Part shown: positions 23,444 to 36,370 of the stretch, piece after piece | Numbering within the stretch: the stretch's first letter is position 1 | How the letters are laid out: the number at the start of each line of letters is the position of its first letter | From: Talinum fruticosum | Taxonomy: Eukaryota > Streptophyta > Magnoliopsida > Caryophyllales > Talinaceae | Direction of reading: 5' to 3' | Length of the DNA stretch: 64,000 bases | Assembly: GCA_021018815.1 (NCBI GenBank) | Contig: JAITYX010000125.1 | Location: forward strand, 930,001-994,000 | Position numbers and translations under genes: made by a program | Notes under the pieces: generated by a model | Databases searched by the model: none | Told to the model about the DNA's origin: nothing | The model's input: only the letters and a program-made list of their open reading frames with translations

Positions 23444-26400
23444 AATTTGAGAGGCGGCTAGATAGGCATAGGTTTTCAACTACACAAAAACCATTTGAGA
23501 GTATCTATTGCTAGGTTTTCTTCATCCACAAAATCCACACAATCCGAGAGCATAAGTGATCTGCTCATGCTCTATGCAAATACTGAGGAGGGTCGAGCAC
23601 GGAGACAACTTTTGAAGAAGGGGATTTGGTTGTTCTCCAACTACGACTTTATTGTAGTCATTACCCGATTGTGGTATTCTTTCTTCTAATGATTAAATTT
23701 CAATTTCATACTCGAGATTCTGGATTGCTTATGTCTAATTTCAATTGCATACAGGTATTCACTCTTCCTTCCAAAACTCCATTGGCTAAAAGGCAAGATA
23801 AAGACAAAATTACATGAAGAATGAACTTAATTTGAAGTATTTTGTCTCTTGGGAGAGCAGGGGGTCTAATAAACCGAGAAGCTTCGTTGAAGTGGATAGG
23901 AAGAATAGGCATGGGCTATCGGTAACTCCGGTAAATATCTAGAAAACTATTTTGTTATTAACAGGTATGTAAGGCTCAATATTACAGCTCTTGTGTTTGC
24001 GTGTGTGTGCATTTGATGATTGATAATCCATCTTTTGGGGTCGAGTAGTGGGTATTGTTATGTTCCCCACATTCTAATTTTCGGGAAGTGTGATTCCCAC
24101 TTGTGCTGATTCTGCCCCATATCTGCGCAGTCGAGCACCCAATTTGTTTAGCCTATGGTATTGAATGAGTAGACAAAGAGGGGATTTGGATTACGTGCTA
24201 GAAAGTTGTACACTATCATATTAAGGCGTTTTACCTTTACCACTACATCGGGGCTTGAATGAGTAGACAGAGAAGACAATTGATGACTTCATTAGGGTCC
24301 ATGTTACATTCTTTAAGCATGGTGTAGATCTCAACTTCATGGCTGAATTTTTTAATTTCGAGCATAGTGGTTGGACGAGTAGTTATTATCTCAACGTGAA
24401 TAATCGCTAGTTAATATCTCAACATTTTTTCGATTAATTGTTTGTTTGAAGCTTGTAGAGGGAGTATGAAAACAAATTCCCTTTTCTTTGCCAAAGTAAT
24501 ATGATTTTCTTTAGAAAAAATCTCATTCTATGCCCTGACAGATCCTGCTCGAACACAGTGGGGGAGGAGTATAAATTTGAAAAGAAAGAAAACTAAATCA
24601 TTTTTGAAGCCTTGAACTATGTGACGAATAATCTGGTCTATCCGGGCCATTCTTTCACTAATGCGAGTCTCAACTCTCAAAGTTAGAACAGGACTAGAGA
24701 TGAAGATTAAGGCCACAGTACTGCTTTGAGACTGGCTTTTTGTTGCTTCCATGTGGTTTGATTGTATGATTATACTGATTTGATACAACACTAGCACGTC
24801 CGACACTACAAGTACATGGCACCGATGAATCAAGTAGTCTAGAATTTTTAATATCATTCCGAACCGGATCCGAAGTACATGTCATGTGTTCTCAAAACAG
24901 TTGTGAGCCATTTGTAGTTAGTCGTGAGTTGGTCCAAAAGCTCTTTAAAAAGCTTTTGCTTGAACACCGACTATAACCTAACAAGCTACCATAAAGAGTG
25001 CATAGACTAGAACAATGCCCCATGAAAACATTTAGTTCCTTTTCATTTTTTGTCCTTTTTTTCTGTCTTGTAAAGGGCTACTCAATGGTCTCTATCACAC
25101 AATTACAAGCTTGGGGGGGTTCAAACCTTGGACCTTATATATCTAGGGACTCGGTATTAGTTAGCCAAGACCTCATTGGGAATTTTTAGTAATTTTATTT
25201 AGATTATAGAGGCCTAAATTTTTTGTGTCCAATGTAGCTGATTATCGACATGTGTGCAGGTTGTAATAGAAGGATATTGTGCACCATTGACTATTGGGAA
25301 TTTCGCTAAACTTGTACGATGCTTTAATAAAAATTTTCCTAGTTGAAATGACACATGCTATGTGCATGGATTTTATCTTTTGCTCCTTATTACCTTGGAA
25401 CATTCATCTCCTCAGTCATCTCCATTTTTAAGCTGTCTTTTGGGCTTGCTTTATAGTTTGACTTTTAGTGTTTTTAGCTCTTTAATCCGAGTGCTTAATT
25501 TTTTGTCACTTTAAAATGTGCATAGATTATAGAGTTGGCTGTTGAGGACCCAAATTGGCCACAAACATCCATTTGTTTTACGAATGCTTATGTTCTTGGT
25601 TGATTGAGGCGCAACTATGAATATTTACTGCTTTGATGTGCAAATGTAGCATACTTTATCGGAGTTTCTCCCTTATAAGGCATGTTTTCTATCAATAATG
25701 TGCTTTTATTCCACTCGCTTGTGACCTTCGACTTTGGAAGAGGCCTGTGCACCTAACTATGTTTATTTAGCACTCCGGATGTTGGGGGTTTGTTGGCAAC
25801 TGGTTAGGGAAGTTTCTAATAGGTTTCACTTATTTAGTAGTTCGAGGAATTGGAAAGTGAAGATCTTATGGATAGTCATTTCTAAAAATAACTAGCTGTT
25901 GCCGGGTTCGGTTTGATGTTAGCTGGATGATTTCGGTACTATTTTCTTATGCAATGCATTACGATCTACTGGAGGCACATGTAATCAACAACTTTTGTTT
26001 GCTTAGGCGTTTTGAAAAGGACTTAGTATCATTGTGATTCCCACCCTTTAGGGAATTATAAAAGTATTTATCCTTGTCAAAAATAATTATAGAAGTAATT
26101 ACCTATAAACCAAAAACCCTCACACAACTAGTTTTGGTGGAATCGAACCCACCCCTTCATTACTATTACTCCCTCGCCCTCCTCCTACCCTTCTTCTATT
26201 CATCTTCTTCCCTTCACCCTCCTCTTTCTTTCTCCTCTAGTCAGCCTCTTAGTTGCTTGGATCTGGCTTTCATTATACATGACTTCATTAGTAACCACAC
26301 ATAACTTAATTGCTAAGTAACTCATGTACTTCCTTTACACAAATTACTAAATAATCTGTACTTCCAATTCGTTTCTCCATTAGAAACCTCTGTTTCTAAT

Positions 26401-26779
26401 TTCTTTTTCTACTCGAGTTATAAAAAGGTAGAAAATCCCACCCATAAATTCCAACCCAATAGCAAACTCAATCCCAAAGCGACCAGTTAACTATGTTTCT
26501 TCTTATTGTTTTTTCTAGGAGTACTCATCCATGGCAAGTGAAATGAGTTTATATCTCCACACCTTAGCATTCGGCATCCGAAAAGTTCATAATGAAATTA
26601 TATTCTAGCTCATGGCTCTTGACTCATACATAGAAACACCCCTCCAAAAAAAAAAAAGATATACCCACACGTAAAACTTCTATGCCCATTTGTATTCTTG
26701 CTTACTTAGCTTTCCTCTTATTGTGTTCTTGCTTTACTCTTTGAGAAAACTAGTTGGTTTTCAAGACATCTTTCTAGTC
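23444..26779. other. Low-information region, possibly degraded host sequence
   Basis: No recognised protein. A short frame at 23495-23670 (ESISDLLMLYANTEEGRARR) is followed by a pyrimidine-rich acceptor ending ATACAG near 23756, so a degraded exon-intron pair is possible. CT-rich tracts occur at 26160-26250. The rest is AT-rich with only short frames. I cannot assign a gene. Confidence 0.3.
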
Positions 26780-28630
26780 ATGTCTAGAAGAAAGGCTCAT
26801 GCGATTGGAAGAACCCGGGCTGAGAAGTTGGTCTATGATAACTTCTTGGAGCGAGATGGATGTCCTCACAAAGAATGGAGCCCGAATGACCTCTTGGTGA
26901 AGGGCGAGAAGTTGGTCTATGATAACTTCTTGGAACTTTTTGGCTTAGATTTCTCTATTTTCCCATTTAGAGTAGTACTTCTAAAAACATCTTGTTGGGT
27001 TTTCACTTTGCAGAAAGGCTCCATTTGGAGCAGCGGTGCTATACCCAAGTTCATGGAGACTTGTTAAGAGAGGAACTACCCTTTGGAAGATGTCATGAAT
27101 AATGTTGGGTTTGGTTCCTCTTTACTTGCTTTGAGTAATTTATGTGATAAGAAAGAACAGGATCCGATTAGGGCTATTAGTGAGCGTTTTGGGATACCAC
27201 TAACACTTTCCACCTCCCTTTCGGGAAATGACCATTACGCCTTTCAATTTTGTTATTCTAATAGATTTAGGCTTCTTGGGGAGCCTCTAGTGTATGATCG
27301 AACTTGTATAAAGACCGTGACTATATACGTCACCTCTTCGGTCAAGTGGCTAGTAAGTTTCCCAGGAGGATTTCTTCAAATATATCCTTCTTTTTGAGAC
27401 GTTTGAGGATGTTAGGTTTTTGGTCCAACATACTCCTCAACAAGAAGTCCGGATCGTGCTTTCTCTCTTATTAAGCACGATACTCTTTTCCGACCAAGCA
27501 TCAAAGGTTAATGTTCACTATTTGGTGAACTTGTGGACCTTGATGAAATAAAAGAGCTTAACTGGGTGCACCCGCATATACTTGCGTCAATAAGGGGTCT
27601 TTGTGCTGGTGTACAACATACTAAACCCGAGAAGGACTTGACAAACTAGCTTCCACCCCGTGGCTTGTGGAAGATCATTGAGGTATGTTCTAGTTCTTCA
27701 CTTATTTCCAATATATCTTTATCTTATGTGGATAAAAATCTTACTTGTTTTGCAAAATTATGGCCGTGGTTGTATGAATATTTTGCACGCCTTTCACCCG
27801 TTGAACAAATCATCCTATGTTTTCGAGCTTCAGTATCATAGGCAAAGATCTATCTTCGATAACCCAAAGCTTATGACATAGGCTTCTTGAGGTGCTCCTC
27901 AACCATGTGGCTTCGATATGTCATTTTGAAGCTCTAAAATTTACCGTAAAATATGCTTAGCAAAATTTACTTCACTTGTCCATCTTGCTGCCTCGCCCAC
28001 GCCTGTGGTAGGCCTTGTGGGCTTTGTTCGCCAGCGCCTGCCTAGGTTTGGCGTGTTCTATGTCTATTTTCTTGCTGTTTTTTGCTTTTGCTCGCTTGTC
28101 TTCTTATAAATCATATTTGTGTAGGCCATTTTCCATCCTTGGATTCGACTCCAATTCCCTCCAAGTGTGGTCGTTGCACAAGAGTTGAGTGAAAGGAGGA
28201 TTTTATTTGAGGGTCTTTTCGGATTTTGCTTGGTACCTTGGTGAGAGAGTTATGCCTCAAATCCACGATAATACATGGCCTCCGTTCATTCCTCTCGATA
28301 CAGATGCGGACCATGTTGTACTTCCTCTCCCTTTCTCAACAAAAGCAGGAGGAAGCAACCATCGAGTATCCTTGTACCCAATTCTTAAATTTGTACATGT
28401 CCTATACATATCATTTGGGATGGATTATGATCCGATTGGTGAGCCTCGATCCCTTATTCATTCTTTGTGTAGTTAAATTTCTAATATGGAAATTAACTTC
28501 ATCTTTTGTTGCTTCTTCCGGAAGATATCCACATTTGAAGTCACGATGTGGATGTTTCTCAACCCAGGGAATCTCCTCGTTATATAAGGATTCCCGAACT
28601 CTCAAAGGAAGAATCCGTAGGGCATTCTTA
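26780..28630 (+). pseudogene. Sense-strand PMD-family gene relic upstream of G2 gag
   Basis: It starts at ATG 26780 (MSRRKAHAIGRTRAE). Exon 1 is followed by an intron ending TTTCACTTTGCAG at 27013. Exon 2 (27014-27400) holds the PMD core: ERNYPLEDVMNNVGF, AISERFG and GEPLVYD. It is the sense-strand counterpart of the antisense gene at 57070-59636, which has the clearer GEMTITPLDFAILLGLGF block. Later exons (27640-27880 and 28130-28600) are recognisable but broken. At about 28630 the PMD sequence stops and the gag leader of G2 starts. A 29-bp piece of exon 1 is repeated. PMD proteins (MAIN/MAIL family in plants) are nuclear and are also found inside transposons. This copy is not functional. 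Confidence 0.65.
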
Positions 28631-28875
28631 ATTCCTTCAGGTCTTGCACCAAGCCCCTTCCTCTAAAAGTTGGTGTTCGTTCACATGGTCCTAAGCATTA
28701 CCCTTTGGGCTCCAAAAGTTAGAACGCCTCAACAAAAAGTCCGAAACCTCTTCCCCTTACTCAAGCACCTTGCTTTACACTCGGTCTATGCTAGTACGAC
28801 CTACCTCGATGTATACAATACCAGTTAAATCAATTTTTTGTCGTAGGACAGTACCCAAAAACAATTCCCCTCTAA

Positions 28876-30090
28876 TGGCCGGAGAACCAGAACAATCTCT
28901 TATCATCACCTTGCTAAATGAATCCTCAACCAAGATGGAAGCCTCGAATCAATGCTCCGGATAAGAAGATAGAATCCATATCCGAGACTCCTAAGGTCAT
29001 CCAAAAAATTCTTAAGGATAATAAGGAAGATGGTGAAGAAGAAGAAGTAGGAGGAAGAGGCCCTCTACCTAATTCTTCTCTTGAAGCCGTTCCTAATCGT
29101 AAGCCTAAGTTTGATCCACGGTAGATCAATTAGAACAAATGTTAAGGGAGTCATCCATGTTCGAAGTCACTACTTTTATCATACGGGAATCACTTCAATC
29201 CCCAAAGGAAGCTACCCCTAAGTTCACCATGTAAGACATCAAGTTTCGAGGTTCCGAGAGTCGCCATCACCATGTTCGCAACTTTTCAGGAGCAATAACT
29301 CTTAAGAATGTACCTAAAGAAGCTTACCACATCATCTTCCCATGGACCTTCGACAATGATGGAATAAGTGGGATAACGACGTTGACCCACGCAAGGTCGC
29401 CGGTTAGAATGATCACGTGCAACGAGTTCCTACACTAATACTCTTGTAACACTAATCTACATGTCACGCTTAGAGACATGGAGTTAATTAAACAAGGCGA
29501 GAAAGAAAGCTTTACATATTTTCTCACCGGATGAAGGGAAAAAGCTACCCACGTGATGAACCGACCTTCCGAGAAGGATCAAGCGATGATAATTGTGAAG
29601 AATCTTCAGCTCGCCTACAACCAAGCACCTCAAATTATTACGATTCATGAGTTTTACAGCTCTTAGAGATGCTTGGCATGCTAATAAAAATGAATTGTCT
29701 ACCACGACCACAAAAGTCGTAGGCTGGATATAGAGGTAACTATCAATTATAGATAAGAAAACCTCTATTCAAGGAAATAGTAGCGAGGGTGTAGATGTAA
29801 GAAAACTTTTAATCAAGGCAAGTACTAGCAGGGGTATAGATGTCAATTCCCTTAATAGGTACAACGACTACACTCCTATTGATACTACTTATGCTCAAGT
29901 GCTCGACCATTTGTCGTCTATAGGGAAGATAGAAGTGCCACCTGTAAGAGCGGAATTAGAAGCTGAAAAAAGTCAAAAAGCTGGGACGCATGAAAATTCT
30001 ATAAATACCATCATGCACGAGGACACGACATAGAGTAATGTAGGACATTCAAGAACAAGTTGGAGAGTATGTTCGGAATGGTCAATTCCC
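28876..30090 (+). pseudogene. G2 gag relic
   Basis: It begins MAGEPEQSLIITLLNES, then the Glu-rich region (29030-29060). It parallels G1 gag in the capsid part (29150-29660) and ends in the H-x-x-x-G-H knuckle region near 30000-30060. Multiple stops and frame changes are present. Confidence 0.7.
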
Positions 30091-30439
30091 TCTCCCTAAA
30101 GCCGCCCAAAACCTAGCAACAACAAGAATCTTTTGAACAATACCTTAGCCGTATTCTTTGAATCTATCTTCATTCAAGACATCGAGTGAGTCCAAACCAC
30201 TTACTAGCTTACCTTTTCTACACCGGAAGTCCATGAATTGTCGGTAAGCGATGAGGAAGGTGTATATAAAACTAAAGATGATAGTCATGACAACTTGTAG
30301 GGCGGACAACATTTAGAAAAAGATGACTTTTGGGGATAACCAAAAAGTCCAGAAATCTAATTCGTTACTCAATTTGGACGACGCAATCTACCAATGGGTC
30401 CACCATAGACTTAAGAAGCCCCAAAAGAAACGAAGTTGC

Positions 30440-31000
30440 TAAGAAGAAGGCCCAATGCTAAAACAACTTCAAAAATTTAAAGTCGATATCTCTATATGGC
30501 AACTTATATCTACTTCCCTAAAGCATAGGCAGGCTCGTATTGATGCACTTGACAAGAATTCGTACGATTGTGGTCTCTCCGAAACCATGCCCGAGGAAGT
30601 AGTACGATTGGTCAATAATGGGGATGGAACCATCACATTTGACAAGAATGACCTCCGTGAAGAAGGCATTACACGTAACAATGTTGTTTACTTAATCGTA
30701 ACTTGCATTAATGAGTTTATCCCTCTAACCTTAGTGGATAACAGATCCGCTATAAATGTCTATCATTGGAGGACCACGAAAAGGTTAGGCATTTGAGAGC
30801 AACAACTCTCTAAGCAAACTTTTCATCTTCTAGCATACGATAACTCGAAAAGAATAGTTTTGGGAACGGTGACTCTTCCGATTAACATCGGACCGAGTAG
30901 TTAAAAATATCAACTTCCAAGTGCTAGATATTCCATCTATATTTAACCTCCTTCTATGACACCCTTAGTTACACGACCATCAAGCGGTGCCCTACACACA
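30440..31000 (+). pseudogene. G2 aspartic protease relic
   Basis: An open frame at 30455-30796 carries LTLVDNRSAINVY. The active-site DNG/DSG is changed to DNR (30737-30745), which should abolish activity. TTKRLGI follows, matching G1. Downstream (30840-31000) the FNLLLGCPW block is reduced to FNLLL followed by broken sequence. Confidence 0.7.
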
Positions 31001-31380
31001 GCATCGGAAAGTCAAGAAGATCATCCAGGGTCAGTCGTAATCATCAATGGAGGCAATCTCTATTCCACCATCACCTTTAAAGAGTGTACCATTGAAATTG
31101 AACACGACCTTGATGATGAGGAGGTCCATGGGTTTGAAACCATCGTCTGTTATAGGCAAGGATGAAGAACATTTTAACTTCAATCCTTATGTCAATGCTA
31201 GTGTCCACTCAATGCTAAGGAAGAAGGGGTATTTTTCTAGCCTAACTGCGCAGCGGGAGAGGATAACACCCAATCTTTGCACCCCTTGAACCCACCAACA
31301 ACTATAAGTTCGGGCTAGGTTATCAACCAACTACTAAGGAAATAGCCCAAGCCAAGTGGGAGGTATAAACTAGGAGGACT

Positions 31381-31385
31381 ATTGT
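31381..31385. repeat. Target-site repeat ATTGT, left copy
   Basis: ATTGT at 31381-31385 and 34602-34606 flank the 3.2-kb insertion. The uninterrupted copies read GGATTGTACC (reverse of 19570) and GGATCGCACC (12733), which agrees with one ancestral ATTGT. Confidence 0.65.
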
Positions 31386-34300
31386 AACACCCCAAAACAT
31401 CCCCCGGGAGTATTACATCGCTAGAGTTCCTTAAAGGAACTCCCAAGGCACTTTTTGGTGTTGGTTTGGTCTGTCTAAACTCAACTTAAAAGTAATATCG
31501 ATGGTTTTCCCAAAAGAAGCTGAGATTCTCTAAAAATTTCGGCAGAGTTCCGTTTGTAACATGGACTAACCCATAGGCTTACAATCCCGCATAAAAAGCA
31601 TAATAAAACTCGACGAGCCACACGCTCGGAGTATACAACCAATCATGCGGTAAAACTTAAAACAATCTAATCGGGTTACTATACATTTGGTACAAACTAC
31701 ATGAACTAAATTACAAGTATAATACTTAGAAACATAAGGAATGCACATCCGCGATTCAAATAGCGCAGACAACCAACAAACGGCAATCAACGGGGTCCGG
31801 AATAAGCTAAGCAGCACACACACACTGAGAATGCACTCGCAACACTTGGGAGGGGGATTTGTGGGGGTGAGCAATAATCAACGGGCTCACCGGAGTCTTA
31901 TACCCTTAAAATGGAAATTCTTTACACATAATACTCATAATAATGAAATCTGCGAAAGCATAATAGTGTAATAGAAATCTATATACTTTTCACTGAAATC
32001 TCTTGCAAAGAAAAGATCAAGACTCGTTAATCACTTAAAAACACAAGTTTCACATTCATGAACATACTTTTGGGGTTGAATCAACTTTTCCGGGCCTTCG
32101 AGGACTCGAACTAGCACTTCTTTAATTCGTGGCGCGACCTGGACAAAAGGCTCCGGGACCATTCTTCGAGAAGTCTCGGGCGGGCATCCTGTCTCTCCAA
32201 GACCCCTATTAGAATCCTTCCCTCAAAGTTTCTAGCTGGGCGTTCCCGGTTCGAACACTTCGGTATGCTAAACGATCCGTAGCCTATCGATTCAAAACTC
32301 TTTGCACATTCTCATTTATCACATTCACTTTACTGACTTTCTCAATCAATTTAGTATCAAGGAAGGCATGACACCACGTGTCACCCTTATAAATTCACTT
32401 TCTCAAATCAGCTTTGCTTCTTTAAAACACATTCACGTTCGAGAGGCAGTTCACAAGAAATTGCATTTAAGAATCATTCATGTAAAATACAAAACTCCTT
32501 TTGAAACTATTTTTGAGCATCACGTAAAGTAATCACATAGCACGAATAATCCCCATTCATTGCAAGCAATCATCCTCAACTCTTTTCCAACCAAGCTTTT
32601 CTCAATTCATCAGTTTAGTACAATTGAATCCATTTTCGAGCCACAATAACCGCGAGTAGATAATATTTAACTCGACGTTCTCACTTTTCCCAATCCACTA
32701 TCTTTACCTCATTTCCTCATTTCATGACTTCACTTTGTAAACCGACCTCTTTTGCCCTCATTTAGCCATATATCCTTAAACTTACTTTACCGAATTTCCT
32801 CTATCTCTATTCGCCTTTTAATTCAATTCTCTCTCCAAGGTCTTAGACATGACTATGGCTTAGTTCCACTTTACCGTCCCCAACTTGCTATTTCCCAACC
32901 TCAATTTCCCATTTAATATCTCTTACCTTATTAGTCGATTCTTGCTTACCCATCCTCAATTATGTACCTCTTACTTACTTTTCATTATTCAATTCCCGTT
33001 AGCTACTTACTTTCACGCTCGGTTCAACCTCGAGGATTTAAATATACTTCGAATGTAATTAATCTCACAATCACCCCTTTCTCACTTACTGGTCCCAATT
33101 GCGCATTACTCAACACGAATTCATACTCCTCTTTATACTTCGACGTACCATTCCCCAATGTTCGTAATTAGCTCTTAATACCGCAGGTTCAAGAATCTCT
33201 TGACTTAGTTAACTCATAATTCATATCCATAACCCCACTCTTCATCCTTAATAGCTAATCGAACTTTAATACTACTCCTTTGACCTATGTAATCTAACCT
33301 CCTCGGAATCAGCGGGTTCCAATTCAACCTTAAGTAACTCTTAAATCTCTTAGAAGTTCCCGATTTAACTCTACTATTAAACCCAAATACCTCCCTTTAT
33401 TTCACGATTCAGCCCTCTCAATTCCTTAATTGCATTCTAAGTTATTGTTTCAATCTCAAACAGCGAATAGGTCTATTCACGCAATACGGATACTCTACGC
33501 TCACAACAATTCAATATTCACATAACACATTCAACAATCACAACAAATCCAGTTAGGTTTCGAAATTACTAATAGTTTAGAGTATAAGACTACCCACCTC
33601 GATTCGGGGATTGAAGGTTTGTAATTTGCTCGAGGCTCGGACTCCCTGGTTCGGTTCCTTCTTTCGTCCCTTTTCCCCTTGGTGCTAGCCTCGGTTTCGC
33701 CACCTCTCGGTCCGGCCCCCACGCGTGCTTATCGCCGGTCTCGCCTCCCTTGTCGTCGTCGCCGTCGCGCGTCCCGGTGCCCGGCCTCCCGGACTTTCTC
33801 GCGCTATCCGCCCTCGCTCCGCCGCTTGCTCTGTCCCAACCTCTCGCTTTCTTCGCTTGCTCGCGTCTGCTCGCGTCGCCGACTTCGGTCCTGCGGTGGT
33901 CGCCGGTCACCCCTCGGTCTCCTTGGACCTTGCACCGCTCGCCTTCTTTCCCCCTCGGTTCCTCTCGCTCGGTCCTCTCTCTTTCCCACTCTGCTTTGCT
34001 CTGTTTCTCCTTCTTCTCGCCTTCCCCAAGCCTTACTCTCCGCTCGCCCACCGACCGCGGCTTGCGGGTGGCCCACCAGCCTCGGTTCCGGCTCCCCTCT
34101 CTCTCTCTCTCTCTCGTTCGGTGGTTCTCTCCCTCTCCCCGCTCCGTTGCTCTGCTTCTTCTTCCTCTCGCTTTCTCCCGTTCCCCTCCCCTTTGGTCCT
34201 CTTGTCTTTTAATTCCTTGTACTCTCTCTCCACCGCTTGACAAAACCCACCCCTTCAATCTATTGGACCTCAATTTTGTTTCTCTTATCCCATTATGGCA

Positions 34301-34601
34301 TAAGTAACCTTCTTCGTTATAAACCAATTCGTACCTCTTCCTTCCTCCGTCCTCTTATGTTTTGTCTCCTAGTTTATTTTGATGCAACAATTAGGACACC
34401 GCCTAACCGCACCAAGTTTCAGCTCAAATACGAAGGGAAGGTATTTCCTTGATTCCTTATTTGACAACAGTTCTCAAAGGAACACCGAAGTAATACGTCC
34501 GGCCGCAAATAAAATCGAGTCACTCAACCCCCTAGTTGCGGGGAAAAATACTCAATAATTCTATGCTTTGCAATCGCTTTCTTTAAAATTCCGGTATTAC
34601 A
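31386..34601 (+). repeat. Solo-LTR-like insertion of 3.2 kb in G2
   Basis: It starts (TGT)AACACCCC and ends CCGGTATTACA, the TGTAACACC...GGTRTTACA form seen in large plant gypsy (chromovirus) LTRs. No gag or pol motif was seen inside. It has an AT-rich left part and a GC-rich part (33610-34220) with a CT microsatellite, resembling promoter/leader sequence. The initial TG overlaps the ATTGT repeat, so the exact left end is ambiguous. Long frames in the GC-rich part (such as 33590-34327 minus) are explained by composition. Confidence 0.55.
34096..34117. repeat. (CT)n microsatellite
   Basis: About ten CT units lie in the GC-rich part of the solo-LTR-like insertion. Confidence 0.85.
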
Positions 34602-34606
34602 ATTGT

Positions 34607-36370
34607 ACCATTCACAATCCGCTCATCAAACCTTTTCCTCCTACCCTAAATGGGCAATTCCTAAAAGAAGGGGATAACTTCCCTACTATGGTTTTCTTGA
34701 GCCTTGCTAATTAAAAGAGTAGGGCATTCCGGTACTTGGTTTGGAGGTCTTAATGACTCGCCATGTACTAGAAAATGAGGCACCCTACCTGCTCGAAGAA
34801 GGACGGTCCACACAAGGCTGGACCAATATGGTTGAGAACAATATTTTTTGTCCGCTCTTTGGATGAGCGAAGAACCTATAGCGGAATTTAGTTTCGTTCT
34901 TGTCCCAAACTATGACGCACCCGCAGTTTGATCTATCCATATTCATCACCGACATCGAAGCCGAAGGGTCCAAGCATATTACTTGGATCAATGTCGAGGA
35001 GGGCCAAGAATTTGTTATTATCCTAGGATAGCATCCTATTCTTAAGTCTAGCACTAGGGTTGTTATTTCTATTTCTAATTCAACTACTTCATCTTCTAGT
35101 TCTGCAATTTCTAATTCTACATTTTCTGTTTTTGAGCCCGATGAACTCATATCCTCATTCGAGTAAGATCAACCTTTCCGCTTACTCTTTGCCTCCTCCT
35201 ATTTTTAATTGTTTTGCCTCTAACAATGAACAAGAAATCCTTAAAGAATTAATAAAAGCTATAGAAGATCATGAAAATTGCTCACCAATAATAAAGGAAA
35301 CAATAACAATTACCTTAGGATCAATTAACCAACCTTAAGAGGTAAAAATTGGGAAAATGCTCGAATCTAGAAGAGCAGAAGCAATTCACTCTGCTTCTCA
35401 CTGAATTTAGAGATGTCTTTGCATGGTCTTACAAAGACATGCTGGGGATAGATCCAAGTATAGCGGAACATAGAATTCCACTTTACGAAGATGTTAAGCC
35501 AGTATAGCAAAAGATTAGGAGAATGAAACCTGAATGGGCACGATATTAAGAAAGAGGTCCGAAGCGGTTAGAAGTTGGGTTCATCAAAGTGGTCCACTAC
35601 CCCAGGTGGTAGCAAACATAGTGCCACTTTCGAAAAAAGATGGCAGAGTGCGGATGTGCGTCGATTTCGGGGATTTGAATAAGGCAAGCCCTAAAGATGA
35701 TTTCTCATTGTCTCATATCGACATTCTCGTAGACAATATAGCAGGTCATACCCTGCTCTTGTTCATGGACAGCTGTGCTAGGTAGAATCATATGAAGATG
35801 GCTGAAGAAGACATAGAAAAAAATGACCTTCATCACTTAATGGGGGACGTACTACTATGTTATGATGCCTTTTAGACTAACAAATGCTAGAGCTACATAT
35901 CAAAGGACAGCCACAACGTTACTACACCACATGATATGTCAAGAAGTTGAAGTTTATGTGGAAAACATGATTATCAAGTCAAAGGATAGGAAAGGCGAGT
36001 AACCTAGCCTTAGAAAATACGTCGAAAGATTAAGAAAGTACAACATGCGCCATGACCAACAAACGTGTGCCGTTGGAGTAACCTCGAGTAAACTGCTAAG
36101 CTATGTGGTTAGTCTAAGGGGAATTAAAGTTGATCCATTTAAGATCAATGCTATCCAAGAGACTCCACTGCCGAAGACAGAGAAGGAAATACGAGGTTTC
36201 CTGGGACATTTAGAGCACATTAGTTATTTCATATCAAAACTAACTATGATCTATGAACCCATCTTCAAGTAGTTGAAGAAAGGATCCGAGAACATTTTAG
36301 GTGAAAAGTGTTAAAAAGCATTAAAAAAGTTAAGGACTATTTGGCTAATCCACCAGTATTAGTTCCACCC
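34607..36370 (+). pseudogene. G2 linker and reverse transcriptase relic
   Basis: The linker resumes directly after the insertion (34607-35340). RT from about 35400 includes VPLSKKDGRVRMCVDFGDL and NKASPKDDFSLSHIDILVDN (35620-35740), then MDSC and the MEKM-like block. The catalytic box is VYVENM at 35952-35969: YVDD has become YVEN, so RT is inactive. After RT, VSLRGIKVDPFKINAIQETP, IRGFLGHLEHISYFISKL and EPIFK are readable. It is cut at 36370 by copia-2 just after the VLVPP region and resumes at 46721. Confidence 0.8.
36366..36370. repeat. Target-site duplication CACCC, left copy (copia-2)
   Basis: CACCC at 36366-36370 and 46721-46725 lies directly outside the two LTRs. In uninterrupted G1 the site reads GTTCCACCCAAATCGG (near 14481). 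Confidence 0.8.

Noticed and set aside
24528..24857. Minus-strand frame of 109 codons
   Set aside because: No recognised motif, AT-rich context, no promoter or splice support.
25115..25140. SINE-like B box (GGTTCAAACC)
   Set aside because: No A box at the proper distance and no poly(A)-like tail with duplication.
26138..26160. tRNA T-arm-like sequence (reverse of GGAATCGAACCC)
   Set aside because: The loop is 8 nt rather than 7 and no acceptor, D or anticodon arms are found around it.
33590..34327. Long minus-strand frame (245 codons) and overlapping plus-strand frames in a GC-rich region
   Set aside because: All six frames are open because of GC-rich, CT-repeat composition. The protein is low-complexity Arg/Glu/Gly and lies inside a solo-LTR-like insertion.
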